The notes: generated by a model not told the origin, from the letters alone. 64,000 nucleotides of DNA from Streptosporangiales bacterium (GCA_009379825.1 WHTA01000002.1:1-64000); one strand, 5' to 3'. Positions 42,806 to 51,401 are shown, counted from the stretch's first letter. Numbers and translations are program-made.

Positions 42806-43270
42806 CTACTCGGGGCCCATACCGGTACCGACGGGCACCGCAGCCAACCGCCCGCAGCCGGCCACGGACGGGGCCGACCGCCCGCCGCCTACTGCGGCGG
42901 TGGCTGCCAGCCCTGCTCCGGCGGCGGTGGTCCTTGTGGCGGTGTGTCGCTGCGGCGGCGGTGGTCCTTGTGGCGGTGGGCCGTACGGCGAGGTGGGTGC
43001 CTGGTTGCCTAGGACCGGCGGGCCGCTGAGTACCTGCTGCAGCTCGTGCTCCCGCTGCCGTTTCTTCTTCGCCGAGCTGCGGGCCATGAGGACGATGACG
43101 AGCACGACCAGGCCGACGAACACTACCGCGGCGGCGAGGCCGCCGATGATGGCTGGCCAGTTGGTCTCCGCCTCGCAGGTTCCTGTCGAGCTGCTGCAGC
43201 CGCCACCGCAGCCGGCCGCGAGCAGGGCCGCACCCGTGACGATCCCGGCGAGTGCCGCGCGTCTGAACAT
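42806..43270 (-). CDS. Lipoprotein with duplicated, frame-shifted tail
   Basis: A 154-residue lipoprotein. The signal ends in LLAAGCGGGCSS with a lipobox near residue 21; a second membrane helix spans about residues 40-65, and a Pro-rich tail starts GPPPQGPPPPQ. A 34-bp tandem duplication in this tail shifts the frame: removing one copy gives GPPPQGPPPPEQGWQPPPQ and a stop at 42890, which looks like the ancestral end. As it stands, the last roughly 50 residues are in a new frame and are Ala/Thr/Gly-rich. No function is assignable. Confidence 0.7.
   Translation of the reverse strand: MFRRAALAGIVTGAALLAAGCGGGCSSSTGTCEAETNWPAIIGGLAAAVVFVGLVVLVIVLMARSSAKKKRQREHELQQVLSGPPVLGNQAPTSPYGPPPQGPPPPQRHTATRTTAAGAGLAATAAVGGGRSAPSVAGCGRLAAVPVGTGMGPE
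42919..42978 (-). repeat. 34-bp-offset tandem duplication in the lipoprotein tail
   Basis: Bases 42919-42944 and 42953-42978 are identical 26-mers, 34 bp apart. Since 34 mod 3 is 1, the duplication shifts the downstream frame. Undoing it restores the obvious Pro-Gln-rich ending and a stop at 42890. It is a replication-slippage-like lesion in a C/G-rich stretch. Confidence 0.9.
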
Positions 43271-43323
43271 CACCGCATGGTGCCATCGCTGGCTCGACGG
43301 TGCACGACCGGAACCGGCCACGG

Positions 43324-44154
43324 TCAGCCGCGGGCCAGGTAGTCGACCACGCCGGCGGTGAGACCGCGGACCATCCGCTTCCTGCCCTTGGCGCTGCGCA
43401 GCACCTTCGCGTCCGCCGTGTTGCGCATGTTGCCCATCTCCACCATGGCCGCGGGGGAGCGCGCCAGGTTCAACGTGCCGAGGTCGTCGCGCGCCTCGAT
43501 GCCGTTCTTGCCCAGGTACGTCGACCTGGTGAAGCCGTGGCCGGCGAGCGCGTCCGCGACGTCGGTCGCGAGCGACCTCGACTCGCCGAACGTACCGGCG
43601 GTGTAGCCGGGGACCTTCGCCGGACGCAGCACGGTGAAGCCGTGCGCCCGCGCGCTGCTGCCGTCGGCATGTACGGAGACGAGCAGGTCGGCGTCGTGCC
43701 TGGCGGCCGTCCTGCCGCGCTCGTCCATGCACGGTCCGACGCCGTGGTCGTTCTTCCTGGTGAGGATCACCGTGGCGCCGTGTGCGCGCAGCCGCTTCGT
43801 CAGCCGCTTCGTGACCGCCCAGTTGAGCGCGTGCTCCGGGTAGCCGCCGTCGGTCTCGGCGCCGACGGTGTTGCACGGCTTGCGCAGCCCGCCCGCGTCG
43901 ACCAGCTTGTTGATCCGCTGCGGATGCGCGGCGTTGGCGCCGTTGTGCCCGGGGTCGACCACGATCACCCGGCCGTGCAGCGGTGGCCGGTCGGCCGTGG
44001 CGCTCTTCGTCGGTGTGCGTTCCGACGAAGACGTGCTGCGCGACTCGTCCGGGGTGCCGGTGGAGCGCGCGTCGGACGTCGCGGGCACACAGGCCGCGGT
44101 CGCCACGAGGCTTGCGACGGTGCCCGCTACTACCCATTTCCGGCCGTTGCGCAC
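43324..44154 (-). CDS. Secreted N-acetylmuramoyl-L-alanine amidase (Amidase_3)
   Basis: A 276-residue lipoprotein-type amidase. The signal ends in LVATAAC (lipobox) near residue 22, followed by a Ser/Thr-rich linker to about 60. The Amidase_3 catalytic core follows: VVDPGHNGAN (zinc His), ETDGGYPEHALN (Glu), VSVHADGS (zinc His) and VEMGNM (catalytic Glu). It hydrolyses the amide between muramic acid and L-alanine in peptidoglycan. The start is GTG 44154. The gene is divergent from the acyl-CoA synthetase gene. Confidence 0.93.
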   Translation of the reverse strand: MRNGRKWVVAGTVASLVATAACVPATSDARSTGTPDESRSTSSSERTPTKSATADRPPLHGRVIVVDPGHNGANAAHPQRINKLVDAGGLRKPCNTVGAETDGGYPEHALNWAVTKRLTKRLRAHGATVILTRKNDHGVGPCMDERGRTAARHDADLLVSVHADGSSARAHGFTVLRPAKVPGYTAGTFGESRSLATDVADALAGHGFTRSTYLGKNGIEARDDLGTLNLARSPAAMVEMGNMRNTADAKVLRSAKGRKRMVRGLTAGVVDYLARG

Positions 44155-44259
44155 GTCGCGAGGTTACCGTGCCGCCGTCCCCCGGTCGCCGACCGACAGG
44201 CGGTAGCCGACAGTGCCGGAAGCGACTAGCCTCCGGGGAGAATCGAACGGAGGACGATG

Positions 44260-45933
44260 ATGCCTGTCGAGCGACCGACCCGTGACTGCGAACCCAACCT
44301 GCAGTCCTACGACGACGAGCGGGCCGCTTTCGACCTGACGCCGCCGGAACGGTTCAACCCCGTCCTCGACATCGTGGAGAGTTGGGCGAAGGCCGACCCG
44401 GACGCGCTCGCACTGCTCAGCCTGGACGCCAAGGGCGACGTGTCGGCGAGGCACACCGCGGCAGAGCTGGCGGCGCTGTCGCGGCAGGCCGCGCGTGCGT
44501 TCCTCGACCTGGGCATCGGCAAGGGCGACTCCGTCTTCGTGATGCTCCCGCGGGTGCCCGCCTGGTACGCGGCCGTGCTCGGCGCGATCAGGATCGGCGC
44601 CATCCCCATGCCGGGGCCGAACCTGCTCACCGCCAAGGACATCGCGTACCGGGTCACGTCTGCCGACGCGGTCGCCGTCGTCGTCGACGGACCTGGCGCG
44701 GCGAAGGTCGACGAGGTGGTGGCCGAGCTGCCGACGGTACGGCGCAAGCTCTGCGTGGCCGGCGACGGCGCCGTGGCGGACGGCTGGATCGACTTCGACA
44801 CGGCCGTCGCCGAGGCCGGTGACGCCGCGACGCCAACCGATCCGACGGCGGCGTCCGACCCGATGCTCATCTACTTCACCTCCGGCACGGTCGCGCACCC
44901 GAAGATGGTGTTGCACACCCAGGCGTCGCTGAGCCTCGGCCACGTCATCACCGCGCGGTACTGGCACGACCTGCGGCCCGGCGACCTGCACTGGACGATC
45001 TCAGACACCGGCTGGGCGAAGGCCGCGTGGGGGAAGCTGTTCGGCCAGTGGCACCAGCGCGCGACCGTCGTGCAGATGGACATGGGCAAGCCGGACGCCG
45101 ACACCATCCTCCGGGTCGTGCAGGACCAGGGCATCACGTCGTTCTGCGCGCCGCCGACGCTGTACCGGATGCTCGTGCTTGCCGACCTCGGCGCGTACGA
45201 CTTCTCCACGCTGCGGCACTGCACGAGCGCGGGCGAGCCGCTCAACCCCGAGGTGATCAAGGTGTGGAAGGAGGGCACCGGCGGGCTGACCGTCTACGAC
45301 GGTTACGGCCAGACGGAGACCACGAACATCGTCGCCAACTACCGCGCGGTGCCGGTGCGGCCGGGCTCGATGGGCAAGCCGGCACCCGGCTACGAGGTGG
45401 ACGTGCGCGACGACGACGGCGGTGAGGTGCCGACCGGTGAGGTCGGCAACGTCTGCGTGCGGGCCGAGCCGAGGCCGCTCGGGCTGTTCCGCGAGTACTA
45501 CCGGGCGCCGGACGCGACCGCCGCGGTGTTCACCGGTGGCTGGTACTTCACCGGCGACAAGGCGCGCAAGGACGCGGACGGCTACTTCTGGTTCGAGGGC
45601 AGGTCGGACGACGTGATCACGTCGTCTGCGTACCGGATCGGGCCGTTCGAGGTGGAGTCAGCGCTCGTCGAGCACCCGGCCGTCGCCGAGTCAGCGGTCG
45701 TCGGCAAGGACGACCCGCAGCGGACGCAGATCGTCACCGCGTTCGTCATCCTCGCGCCCGGCTACACCGGTTCGCCCGAGCTCGCCGTGGAGATCCAGGA
45801 GTTCGTGAAGGCCCAGACCGCGCCGTACAAGTACCCGCGCGAGGTGTTCTTCGTCAGCGAGCTGCCGAAGACGGTGTCCGGCAAGATCCGTCGCACCGAG
45901 CTGCGCGACTGGCTGCGCGAGGGCAGGTTCTGA
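44260..45933 (+). CDS. Acyl-CoA synthetase (AMP-forming, medium-chain type)
   Basis: ANL adenylate-forming enzyme of 557 residues. It activates a carboxylate to acyl-AMP and then CoA thioester. The P-loop is YFTSGTVAHPKM, a variant of the usual YTSGTTGxPK. The adenine-binding GYGQTETT, the YFTGDKARKD hinge and the catalytic Lys of KTVSGKIRR are present. The chain resembles medium-chain and aryl acyl-CoA synthetases. ATG 44260 has GGAGG six bases away; ATG 44257 is adjacent. The substrate cannot be read from the sequence. Confidence 0.9.
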   Translation: MPVERPTRDCEPNLQSYDDERAAFDLTPPERFNPVLDIVESWAKADPDALALLSLDAKGDVSARHTAAELAALSRQAARAFLDLGIGKGDSVFVMLPRVPAWYAAVLGAIRIGAIPMPGPNLLTAKDIAYRVTSADAVAVVVDGPGAAKVDEVVAELPTVRRKLCVAGDGAVADGWIDFDTAVAEAGDAATPTDPTAASDPMLIYFTSGTVAHPKMVLHTQASLSLGHVITARYWHDLRPGDLHWTISDTGWAKAAWGKLFGQWHQRATVVQMDMGKPDADTILRVVQDQGITSFCAPPTLYRMLVLADLGAYDFSTLRHCTSAGEPLNPEVIKVWKEGTGGLTVYDGYGQTETTNIVANYRAVPVRPGSMGKPAPGYEVDVRDDDGGEVPTGEVGNVCVRAEPRPLGLFREYYRAPDATAAVFTGGWYFTGDKARKDADGYFWFEGRSDDVITSSAYRIGPFEVESALVEHPAVAESAVVGKDDPQRTQIVTAFVILAPGYTGSPELAVEIQEFVKAQTAPYKYPREVFFVSELPKTVSGKIRRTELRDWLREGRF

Positions 45934-45934
45934 C

Positions 45935-47119
45935 TCACCGCGGCGCCGGGCGCTGCGCCAGCGAGACGCCGGCCGCGACGAAGAGGACACCGGTCGACAC
46001 GGCGAGGCCGAGCTCGATCCCGCCGGCGGTGTCCGCGAGCAGGCCGGCAAGCACCGGTCCCGCGGACTGGCCGGTGGCGAACGCGACGGTGAGCCCGCCG
46101 ATCGCCGGCGTCCACTGGTGCGGCGCGAGCTGGGCGCGGGCGATGTCGGTGAAGACCGCGACCACCATGAGGAACGACGTGCCGAAGAGGATCGTGGAGA
46201 CCAGCCCCGCGACGGCGGACTGGGTCAGCAGCGGTATCCCGGCGCCCACGGCGAGCACACCGAGGACGGCCGCCGTACGGGCCGAGTGGCCGAGCCGTCG
46301 CAACACCGGCGACCAGCACAGCGGCCCGACCACGCCGGCCAGCCCGAGCAGGCACCAGAACCCGGCGACGCCCACCGTGCCGACGCCCTCGTGTTGCAGG
46401 AACGCGACGATGAACGTCAGGTAGGCGATGCAGCCGACCCCGAACAGGCTGTAGGCGAGCAGCGCGGGGACGAGCTTCGCGGCCGGCCAGCTGTCGCCGG
46501 TACGCACCGGCGCCGGCGGCGGTTCGACCGTCCGTCGTGCCGCCGGCAGCACTGCCAGCAACGCGGCGAACGTCAGCACGCCGAGCAGCGCCCACGCGAC
46601 CCGCCAGCCGACGCTGTCGGAGAGCGCGGCCAGCAGTACGGGCACGGTGAGGCCGCTCGCGGCGATGCCGGTGCCCGTGCCGGCCGAGTACACGGCCATC
46701 GGCAGCGGACCCGCGCCGCCTCGCGCGCTGACCGTCTGCACCAGCAGACCGGCGCCGACGACGAAGGTGGCGGCGCCGGAGAACCCGGACACGGCGCGGA
46801 GCAACAACAGCGGCAGCAGCGACGTGGTGAGCGCGCACCCGAGCAACGAGCCGCCGGTGACCAGGAAGCTGCCGACGAACGTACGGCGGGAGCCGAACCT
46901 GGCGGCGATCCTCGCCGCCAGCAGCGATCCGGCGAGGTAGCCGATCGCGTTGGCCGTGTTCACCCCGCCCGCCGTGGCGAACGACCAGTGCAGCTGTGTC
47001 TTCATCGGCGGCAGCAGCAGGGTGTAGGCGAACCGGCCGAGGCCGAGCGCGGCGAACGGCCCGAGCGAGAGGGCGGCGGCCAGCCACAGCGTCGCCGGCC
47101 GTGGTGCCGGTCGGGTCAC
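45935..47119 (-). CDS. MFS transporter, YbfB/YjiJ family
   Basis: A 394-residue MFS protein with about twelve helices. The N-terminal ALGLGRFAYTLLLPPM fits the YbfB/YjiJ family. The start is GTG 47119, four bases after the menA stop, so it is co-transcribed with menA. Members are mostly uncharacterised small-molecule exporters. The stop is 1 bp away from the acyl-CoA synthetase stop on the other strand. Confidence 0.88.
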   Translation of the reverse strand: MTRPAPRPATLWLAAALSLGPFAALGLGRFAYTLLLPPMKTQLHWSFATAGGVNTANAIGYLAGSLLAARIAARFGSRRTFVGSFLVTGGSLLGCALTTSLLPLLLLRAVSGFSGAATFVVGAGLLVQTVSARGGAGPLPMAVYSAGTGTGIAASGLTVPVLLAALSDSVGWRVAWALLGVLTFAALLAVLPAARRTVEPPPAPVRTGDSWPAAKLVPALLAYSLFGVGCIAYLTFIVAFLQHEGVGTVGVAGFWCLLGLAGVVGPLCWSPVLRRLGHSARTAAVLGVLAVGAGIPLLTQSAVAGLVSTILFGTSFLMVVAVFTDIARAQLAPHQWTPAIGGLTVAFATGQSAGPVLAGLLADTAGGIELGLAVSTGVLFVAAGVSLAQRPAPR

Positions 47120-47123
47120 CCGG

Positions 47124-48002
47124 TCACACTGCGGACAGGGTCAGCCCGGCGGTGAGCAGCACGCCGTAGGCGAGCTCCAGCCGGCCGGTGTCGCGCAGGG
47201 CCAGGACCAACGGCGCGCCCGTCGCGCCGCCGACCACGAGCCGCAGCGGCAGCCAGGCGAGCGGGATGGCGAGCAGCGCGAGTGCGCTCCACGGCCGCAG
47301 CACGATCACCGCCACCGTGCCGGCGAGGGCGGCGGCGAGCAGCACGACGTAGAGCCTGCGGGTGCCGCGGTCGCCGAGCAGCACGGCCAGGGTGCGCTTG
47401 CCGGCCGCGGCGTCGGTGGGGATGTCGCGCAGGTTGTTGACCACGAGCAGGTCCACCACGAGGAACGCGACCGGCAGGCTGCACCACAGCGCGAGCCAGC
47501 TGAGCTGCTCCGTCTGCACGAACGCGGTGCCGACCACCGGTACGACGCCGAAGAACACCAGCACGCTGATCTCGCCGAGCGCACGGTAGCCGTACGGCCT
47601 GCTGCCGCCGGTGTAGAACCAGGCGGCCGCCAGCGCGGGCGCGCCGACCGCCAACAGCCACAGCGTGGTGACGACCGCGAGGACCAGCCCGACGACGGCC
47701 GCGACGGCGAAGCAGCAGACCGCCGTCACCAGCACCGTGCGCGGCCGGGCCAGACCGGAGCCGACCAGCCTGGCCGGCCCGACGCGGTGCTCGTCGGTGC
47801 CGCGGATGCCGTCGCTGTAGTCGTTCGCGTAGTTGCAGCCGACCTGCAGTGCCACCGCGACGAGCATCGCCAGCAGCGCCCGCCACCAGACGATGCCGTC
47901 CTCCGCGTACGCCACGGCGGTGCCGACGAGTACCGGGGTGACGGAAGCGGGCAGGGTGCGCGGGCGGGCGCCATCCAGCCAGGCGCGGGCGGTACTCGTC
48001 AT
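47124..48002 (-). CDS. menA: 1,4-dihydroxy-2-naphthoate polyprenyltransferase
   Basis: A 292-residue UbiA-family membrane enzyme that attaches the prenyl tail to 1,4-dihydroxy-2-naphthoate, the step before MenG in menaquinone synthesis. The two Asp-rich sites are visible: NYANDYSDGIRGTDE and NNLRDIPTD. About eight helices are predicted. The other men genes are not in view. It leads the menA-MFS pair on the minus strand. Confidence 0.95.
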   Translation of the reverse strand: MTSTARAWLDGARPRTLPASVTPVLVGTAVAYAEDGIVWWRALLAMLVAVALQVGCNYANDYSDGIRGTDEHRVGPARLVGSGLARPRTVLVTAVCCFAVAAVVGLVLAVVTTLWLLAVGAPALAAAWFYTGGSRPYGYRALGEISVLVFFGVVPVVGTAFVQTEQLSWLALWCSLPVAFLVVDLLVVNNLRDIPTDAAAGKRTLAVLLGDRGTRRLYVVLLAAALAGTVAVIVLRPWSALALLAIPLAWLPLRLVVGGATGAPLVLALRDTGRLELAYGVLLTAGLTLSAV

Positions 48003-48023
48003 CAGCGGCAGCTTATCGACAGG

Positions 48024-48581
48024 TCAGCTCAGCCGCGTGACCATCCGGACCTGTTCCGCGACGGTGTCTGGCGCCAGCTCGTCCAGGTCGAGGCCGCGGC
48101 GGGAGCCGTCCGCGGCCCAGCCGGAAGAGGTGAGGAAGCCGCGGTAGCGGGCGTCATCGGCGAACACCCACGTGGACAGCGTCTGGTAACCGTCCTCGCG
48201 CAGCAGGTCGACGGTGGCGTTGAGCAACCGGCTGCCGTGCCCGGCGTGGTAGTGGTCCGGGTCGACGGTGAGTGTGTACAACTCCGCGTCGGTACGCGCC
48301 CAGCGGTCGTCGTCGCCGCTCGGTCCGTACGCGGCGAACCCGGTGACGGTGTTCCTGGCCAGCGCGGTCAGTACCCGGTGGTGGCTGCTCGGCGGCTGCT
48401 CGACCGACTGCAGCCACTGCTGCTCGTACTGCTCGCGTGCGGCCTCGCCGGTCATCGAGTCGAGCGCCGTGGCGGGCAGCAGCTCGCGAAACGCCGCGCG
48501 CCAGCTGCGTACCTGGATGTGCGCGATCGCGGGGGCATCGGCCGCGAGCGCGGGGCGCACGCTGACGTCGGACTGTTCCAC
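48024..48581 (-). CDS. GNAT family N-acetyltransferase
   Basis: A 185-residue acetyltransferase. The acetyl-CoA binding segment DPDHYHAGHGSRLLNATVDLL has the Q/R-x-x-G-x-G/A pattern (H-A-G-H-G-S here, slightly altered), and the end (YRGFLTSSGW) fits the family. It lies 21 bp upstream of menA on the same strand and may be co-transcribed. The start is GTG 48581. The acceptor is unknown. Confidence 0.85.
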   Translation of the reverse strand: MEQSDVSVRPALAADAPAIAHIQVRSWRAAFRELLPATALDSMTGEAAREQYEQQWLQSVEQPPSSHHRVLTALARNTVTGFAAYGPSGDDDRWARTDAELYTLTVDPDHYHAGHGSRLLNATVDLLREDGYQTLSTWVFADDARYRGFLTSSGWAADGSRRGLDLDELAPDTVAEQVRMVTRLS

Positions 48582-48735
48582 GGCCCGAAACTATCGACCC
48601 GCCGCGTGGCCGTACGCCCCGGGCAGTGCCTGTGAGATACGTAACCAAAGATATGGGACGCGTCGATCACCGGCAGCCAGTCACTTTTCGTGCACAATCC
48701 TTCACAAGAAGTAGTCGAATCTGTGGAGTGGCGCG

Positions 48736-49158
48736 ATGGGTTGCGGGTCGAAGCCGTTATGGGCGGGCAAATGCACGTGGTTCTGTTGCGGCAACAAGTG
48801 GGGGCCGTGCAAGTCGGCGGGTAACGGCGCGTGCGGCACCTGCCAGTCGAACAAGCTGATGGGGGCGTGGCCGTACGCGTCCGACAACTGCTGGGACATC
48901 ACCCGGCCGGACCGCTGCGGCGAGAAGCTGCCGAAGCGCGGGTGCGGCGCGGAGATGAAGGTGAAGCACAACTGCTCGGGCAAGAGCGTCTGCATCACCA
49001 TCGCCGACTGCGGGCCGCGGACGAAGAGCTTCTGCGACGCGAAGTCGTGCTGCGGCTCGACCTGCCGTACGAACCACATCATCGACCTCACCCCGGCGGC
49101 GTTCGTCAAGATCGGGAACCTGGACAGCGGCCACGTCCCTGTGCTGATCTACGAATGA
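48736..49158 (+). CDS. 17-cysteine double-psi-barrel-like protein
   Basis: A 140-residue protein with 17 cysteines, many in the N-terminal half as CC or C-x2-C groups, and no evident signal peptide. From about residue 70 it shows the pattern of an RlpA/expansin-like double-psi beta-barrel: HNCSGKSVCITIADCGPR and IDLTPAAFVKIGNL. Such proteins are usually extracellular. The cysteine content predicts a disulfide-rich or metal-binding protein. The ATG is eight bases after GGAG. It overlaps the next, Tat-exported gene by ATGA, and a MauE-like gene follows, suggesting joint export and disulfide maturation (inference). Confidence 0.75.
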   Translation: MGCGSKPLWAGKCTWFCCGNKWGPCKSAGNGACGTCQSNKLMGAWPYASDNCWDITRPDRCGEKLPKRGCGAEMKVKHNCSGKSVCITIADCGPRTKSFCDAKSCCGSTCRTNHIIDLTPAAFVKIGNLDSGHVPVLIYE

Positions 49159-49757
49159 GCGGCATCGACCGCAGGAACTTCCTCACCGCAGCGGCGTTGA
49201 GCGGGGCCGCGATCGTCGGCGCCTCCGCGCTCGGCGGGCTGGACGCGGACGCGGCGTTCGCGGCGCCGACGAAACCGTTGGATCCCGCGGTGTCGGAGAG
49301 CTCGTTCGCCGAGGGGGTCGTCACCGCCAGGAACGGCAACATGCTGACCGTTGCCGGCTCATACGGGGAGACGCACCACGTGCAGGTCACCAACGCCACC
49401 AGCATCTGGAAGCTGCGCCCGGCCGACGCCGATGCGATCGAGCTCGGCGACGGCATGTACGGGCGTGGCGTGCCGATGCCCGACGGCAGCATCGCGGCGG
49501 ACGCCGTGTGGCTGAACATCGTGAACCTCGACGGCGACCTGACGGACGTCGGCCAGGACCGGCTTACGCTCCTGCACGCCGGCCACTCCATCCTCGGCCG
49601 CGTCGTCCGCGGACTCACCGTCGCGAAGGTGGCCGGCCGCGCCGCCACCGCCGACCTGTCCGGGCTGCGGATCGGGCACAGCGTGCAGGTGCTGGGCGCC
49701 TGGAACCCGGCGGACGACTCGGTGGACGTAGCCAGGGTCACCGCGGGCGGGTCGTGA
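49155..49757 (+). CDS. Tat-exported protein with DUF5666-like repeats
   Basis: A 200-residue protein with a twin-arginine leader (DRRNFLTAAALSG, then AFA near residue 35). The mature part has repeated beta-strand segments (EGVVTARNGNMLTV, ILGRVVRGLTVAKV and VQVLGAWNPADD) that look like small OB-like or DUF5666-type domains. It starts inside the last codons of the Cys-rich gene and ends at 49757, where the MauE-like gene begins. The three genes are a unit. Function unknown. Confidence 0.72.
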   Translation: MSGIDRRNFLTAAALSGAAIVGASALGGLDADAAFAAPTKPLDPAVSESSFAEGVVTARNGNMLTVAGSYGETHHVQVTNATSIWKLRPADADAIELGDGMYGRGVPMPDGSIAADAVWLNIVNLDGDLTDVGQDRLTLLHAGHSILGRVVRGLTVAKVAGRAATADLSGLRIGHSVQVLGAWNPADDSVDVARVTAGGS

Positions 49758-50596
49758 TGGAGCTGAGCGTCGATGTCGGCGGGTGGGCGGCTGCGGCGGT
49801 GGTGGTGGCCGCGCTGCTCGTCCGGTCCGGCACGGCGAAGGTGTGGCCGTCGGCGTCGGCCGCACCTCCCGAGGCGCTGGTCGTGCTCGCGGGTAGCAAG
49901 CCGCGGGCACGACTGGCGCTGCGGGCCGTCGGGCTGGGCGAGCTGGCGGTGGCCGGGGCGGTGCTGTTCGCGCCGCCGGCCGGCGGCGGCGTGGTCGCGG
50001 TGCTCGGCGTGGTGTTCTGCGGGTACCTGGCGTGGGCCAGGAAGGTGGCGCCGGGCTCCTCGTGCGGGTGCGGGTCGGAGGCGTCGCCGATCACCTGGCG
50101 TACGTTCGCGCGTGCGGCGACCCTCACCGCCGGCGGCACGGTCGTCGGGGTCGGGACGCATCCGTGGTGGCAGGTGGCGCAGCTGCGGCCGGTCGCGTTC
50201 GTAGCGGCGCTGCTGTGTTGCGCGGCGGTCGTGCTGGCGGTCTCGCCGGCGTCGTACCGGTGGCTGCTGCCGCTGCGGCGGCTGCGGGTGCGGCTGTTCG
50301 GCCACCCGCTGGCGGCGGACGAGGACCTGCCGCCGGCCGCGGCCGCCGTCGAGCTGCTCGAGGCGAGCGTGGCGTGGCAGTCGACGGCCCACGTGGTGCG
50401 GTCGAGCCTGCTGGAGCACTGGCTGGTGGACGGCTGGCGGATCCTGCGGTACGCCGGCCGGTACGGCGCGCGCCCGGTGACGGTGTTGTTCGCGGTCGAC
50501 GCGCGGGCGCGGCTGGGGGATCGCGGGGAGCCCGTGGTGCGCGTCTCGGTGCTCGACGACGAGACCGACGAGCAGCTGGCGCTGGCTTCCCCGTAG
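49757..50596 (+). CDS. MauE/DoxX-like membrane protein
   Basis: A 279-residue protein with about four helices in its N-terminal 140 residues and a CGCG motif (GSSCGCGSEAS, Cys103 and Cys105) typical of MauE-like proteins, which in methylamine dehydrogenase clusters support disulfide formation of a Cys-rich subunit. After the helices comes a soluble tail of about 120 residues. ATG 49757 overlaps the previous stop by one base; GTG 49754 is adjacent. The tail resembles no family I recognise. Confidence 0.75.
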   Translation: MELSVDVGGWAAAAVVVAALLVRSGTAKVWPSASAAPPEALVVLAGSKPRARLALRAVGLGELAVAGAVLFAPPAGGGVVAVLGVVFCGYLAWARKVAPGSSCGCGSEASPITWRTFARAATLTAGGTVVGVGTHPWWQVAQLRPVAFVAALLCCAAVVLAVSPASYRWLLPLRRLRVRLFGHPLAADEDLPPAAAAVELLEASVAWQSTAHVVRSSLLEHWLVDGWRILRYAGRYGARPVTVLFAVDARARLGDRGEPVVRVSVLDDETDEQLALASP

Positions 50597-50615
50597 GCCG
50601 CCGGGGCATGGAAAA

Positions 50616-50655
50616 CCCCGGCCCTATCCGCTCGGGGGTTCGAACAGGGCCGGGG
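50616..50655 (+). repeat. Hairpin repeat copy 1
   Basis: CCCCGGCCCT (50616-50625) pairs with AGGGCCGGGG (50646-50655), a 10-bp perfect stem. The 20-base loop holds the shared core GCTCGGGGGTTC (50630-50641). It is flanked by AAAA on the left and, on the right, by a 17-base segment (50656-50672) also found beside copy 5. It may serve as terminator of the Cys-rich/MauE cassette. Confidence 0.8.
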
Positions 50656-50680
50656 CTCTGTGGTGTACATCGAGCCTGTC

Positions 50681-50736
50681 GGTCGAGTGTTACAGCTCCC
50701 GGAGGTGTTTCCGTGCTAACCGGGTTTCACTCGACC
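50681..50736 (+). repeat. Inverted repeat between hairpin copies 1 and 2
   Basis: GGTCGAGTG (50681-50689) pairs with CACTCGACC (50728-50736), a 9-bp perfect stem enclosing 38 bases that can form a smaller CCCGG/CCGGG hairpin. It resembles a two-tier RNA fold. There is no ORF within it. Function unknown. Confidence 0.55.
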
Positions 50737-50749
50737 AGTTGCAGTTTTC

Positions 50750-50791
50750 AGCCTCGGATCGATTGCTCGGGGGTTCAACCAACCCTTGGCT
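50750..50791 (+). repeat. Hairpin repeat copy 2 (degenerate)
   Basis: The loop core GCTCGGGGGTTC (50765-50776) is intact, but the outer arms pair only as AGCC/GGCT (50750-50753, 50788-50791) with some GG/CC support. It looks like a decayed member of the family, or a loop kept for another reason. Confidence 0.55.
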
Positions 50792-50806
50792 TTGATGGAG
50801 AAATCG

Positions 50807-50847
50807 CGACGGCTCGTGCTTTCGTTACAACCGTCGGTGACTTTTTT
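50807..50847 (+). terminator. Hairpin with T-run
   Basis: CGACGG (50807-50812) pairs with CCGTCG (50831-50836), followed by GTGAC and TTTTTT at 50842-50847. The loop is long (18 bases), so it is a modest terminator. It follows hairpin copies 1 and 2 and could end an RNA that contains them. Confidence 0.4.
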
Positions 50848-50894
50848 GGCTCCGCCGTGCCCTACGCAGGTCAACACCGCTGCGGACATGGTTC

Positions 50895-50938
50895 AGCCCC
50901 GGCATCGCTTGCTCGGGGGTTCAAACGATGCCGGGGCT
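50895..50938 (+). repeat. Hairpin repeat copy 3
   Basis: AGCCCCGGCATCG (50895-50907) and CGATGCCGGGGCT (50926-50938) form a perfect 13-bp stem. The 18-base loop holds GCTCGGGGGTTC (50911-50922). Stem sequence differs from copies 1 and 4 while pairing is kept. Downstream CATCGAGCC recurs beside copy 1. Confidence 0.82.
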
Positions 50939-51198
50939 TCTGTACATGTCATCGAGCCGACCCCCGCCGACGTTACGGGCCACCCGAACTTTTTCTCGCC
51001 CCCCGCTGTGACCCGCCCCACAACCAACCCACGGCGAGGCGCGCGACGGCCGCGAGTGGGCCACGTGCGTGCCGAGTGAAGCGAAGGCCTCCAGCCACGC
51101 ACCTTCCACCGGACGCAGGGAACCCGGGGGTCTGGGGCCGGGCCCCCAGAAAGAAACAAAGGGATCAGGGAAATTGGCGAGGCCGCCAATGAACAGGC

Positions 51199-51234
51199 CC
51201 GCCGCTGCCCGCTCGGGGGTTCAGGCAGCGGCGG
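51199..51234 (+). repeat. Hairpin repeat copy 4
   Basis: CCGCCGCTGCC (51199-51209) and GGCAGCGGCGG (51224-51234) form a perfect 11-bp stem. The 14-base loop is CGCTCGGGGGTTCA. The stem is unrelated in sequence to copies 1 and 3. Confidence 0.82.
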
Positions 51235-51401
51235 ACCGTTACTCGCACATTCTTACCGGTCAGTAGCCAGGGCTGCGCAGCTGCTGCGACGGATCGTCAC
51301 GTGACATGCACGGTTGGGGGCGCGGGTGTTCCGGCGGCCCACTGTCGGCGGCCGTCGTAGGTGTCCGGCTGCGGCCATTCATGGGGGGCTGGAGAGAAAA
51401 T

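Noticed and set aside
50630-50655. GGGGGTTCGAAC as a tRNA T-arm
   Set aside because: No acceptor, D or anticodon arm can be built around it, and the same core recurs in several unrelated hairpins.
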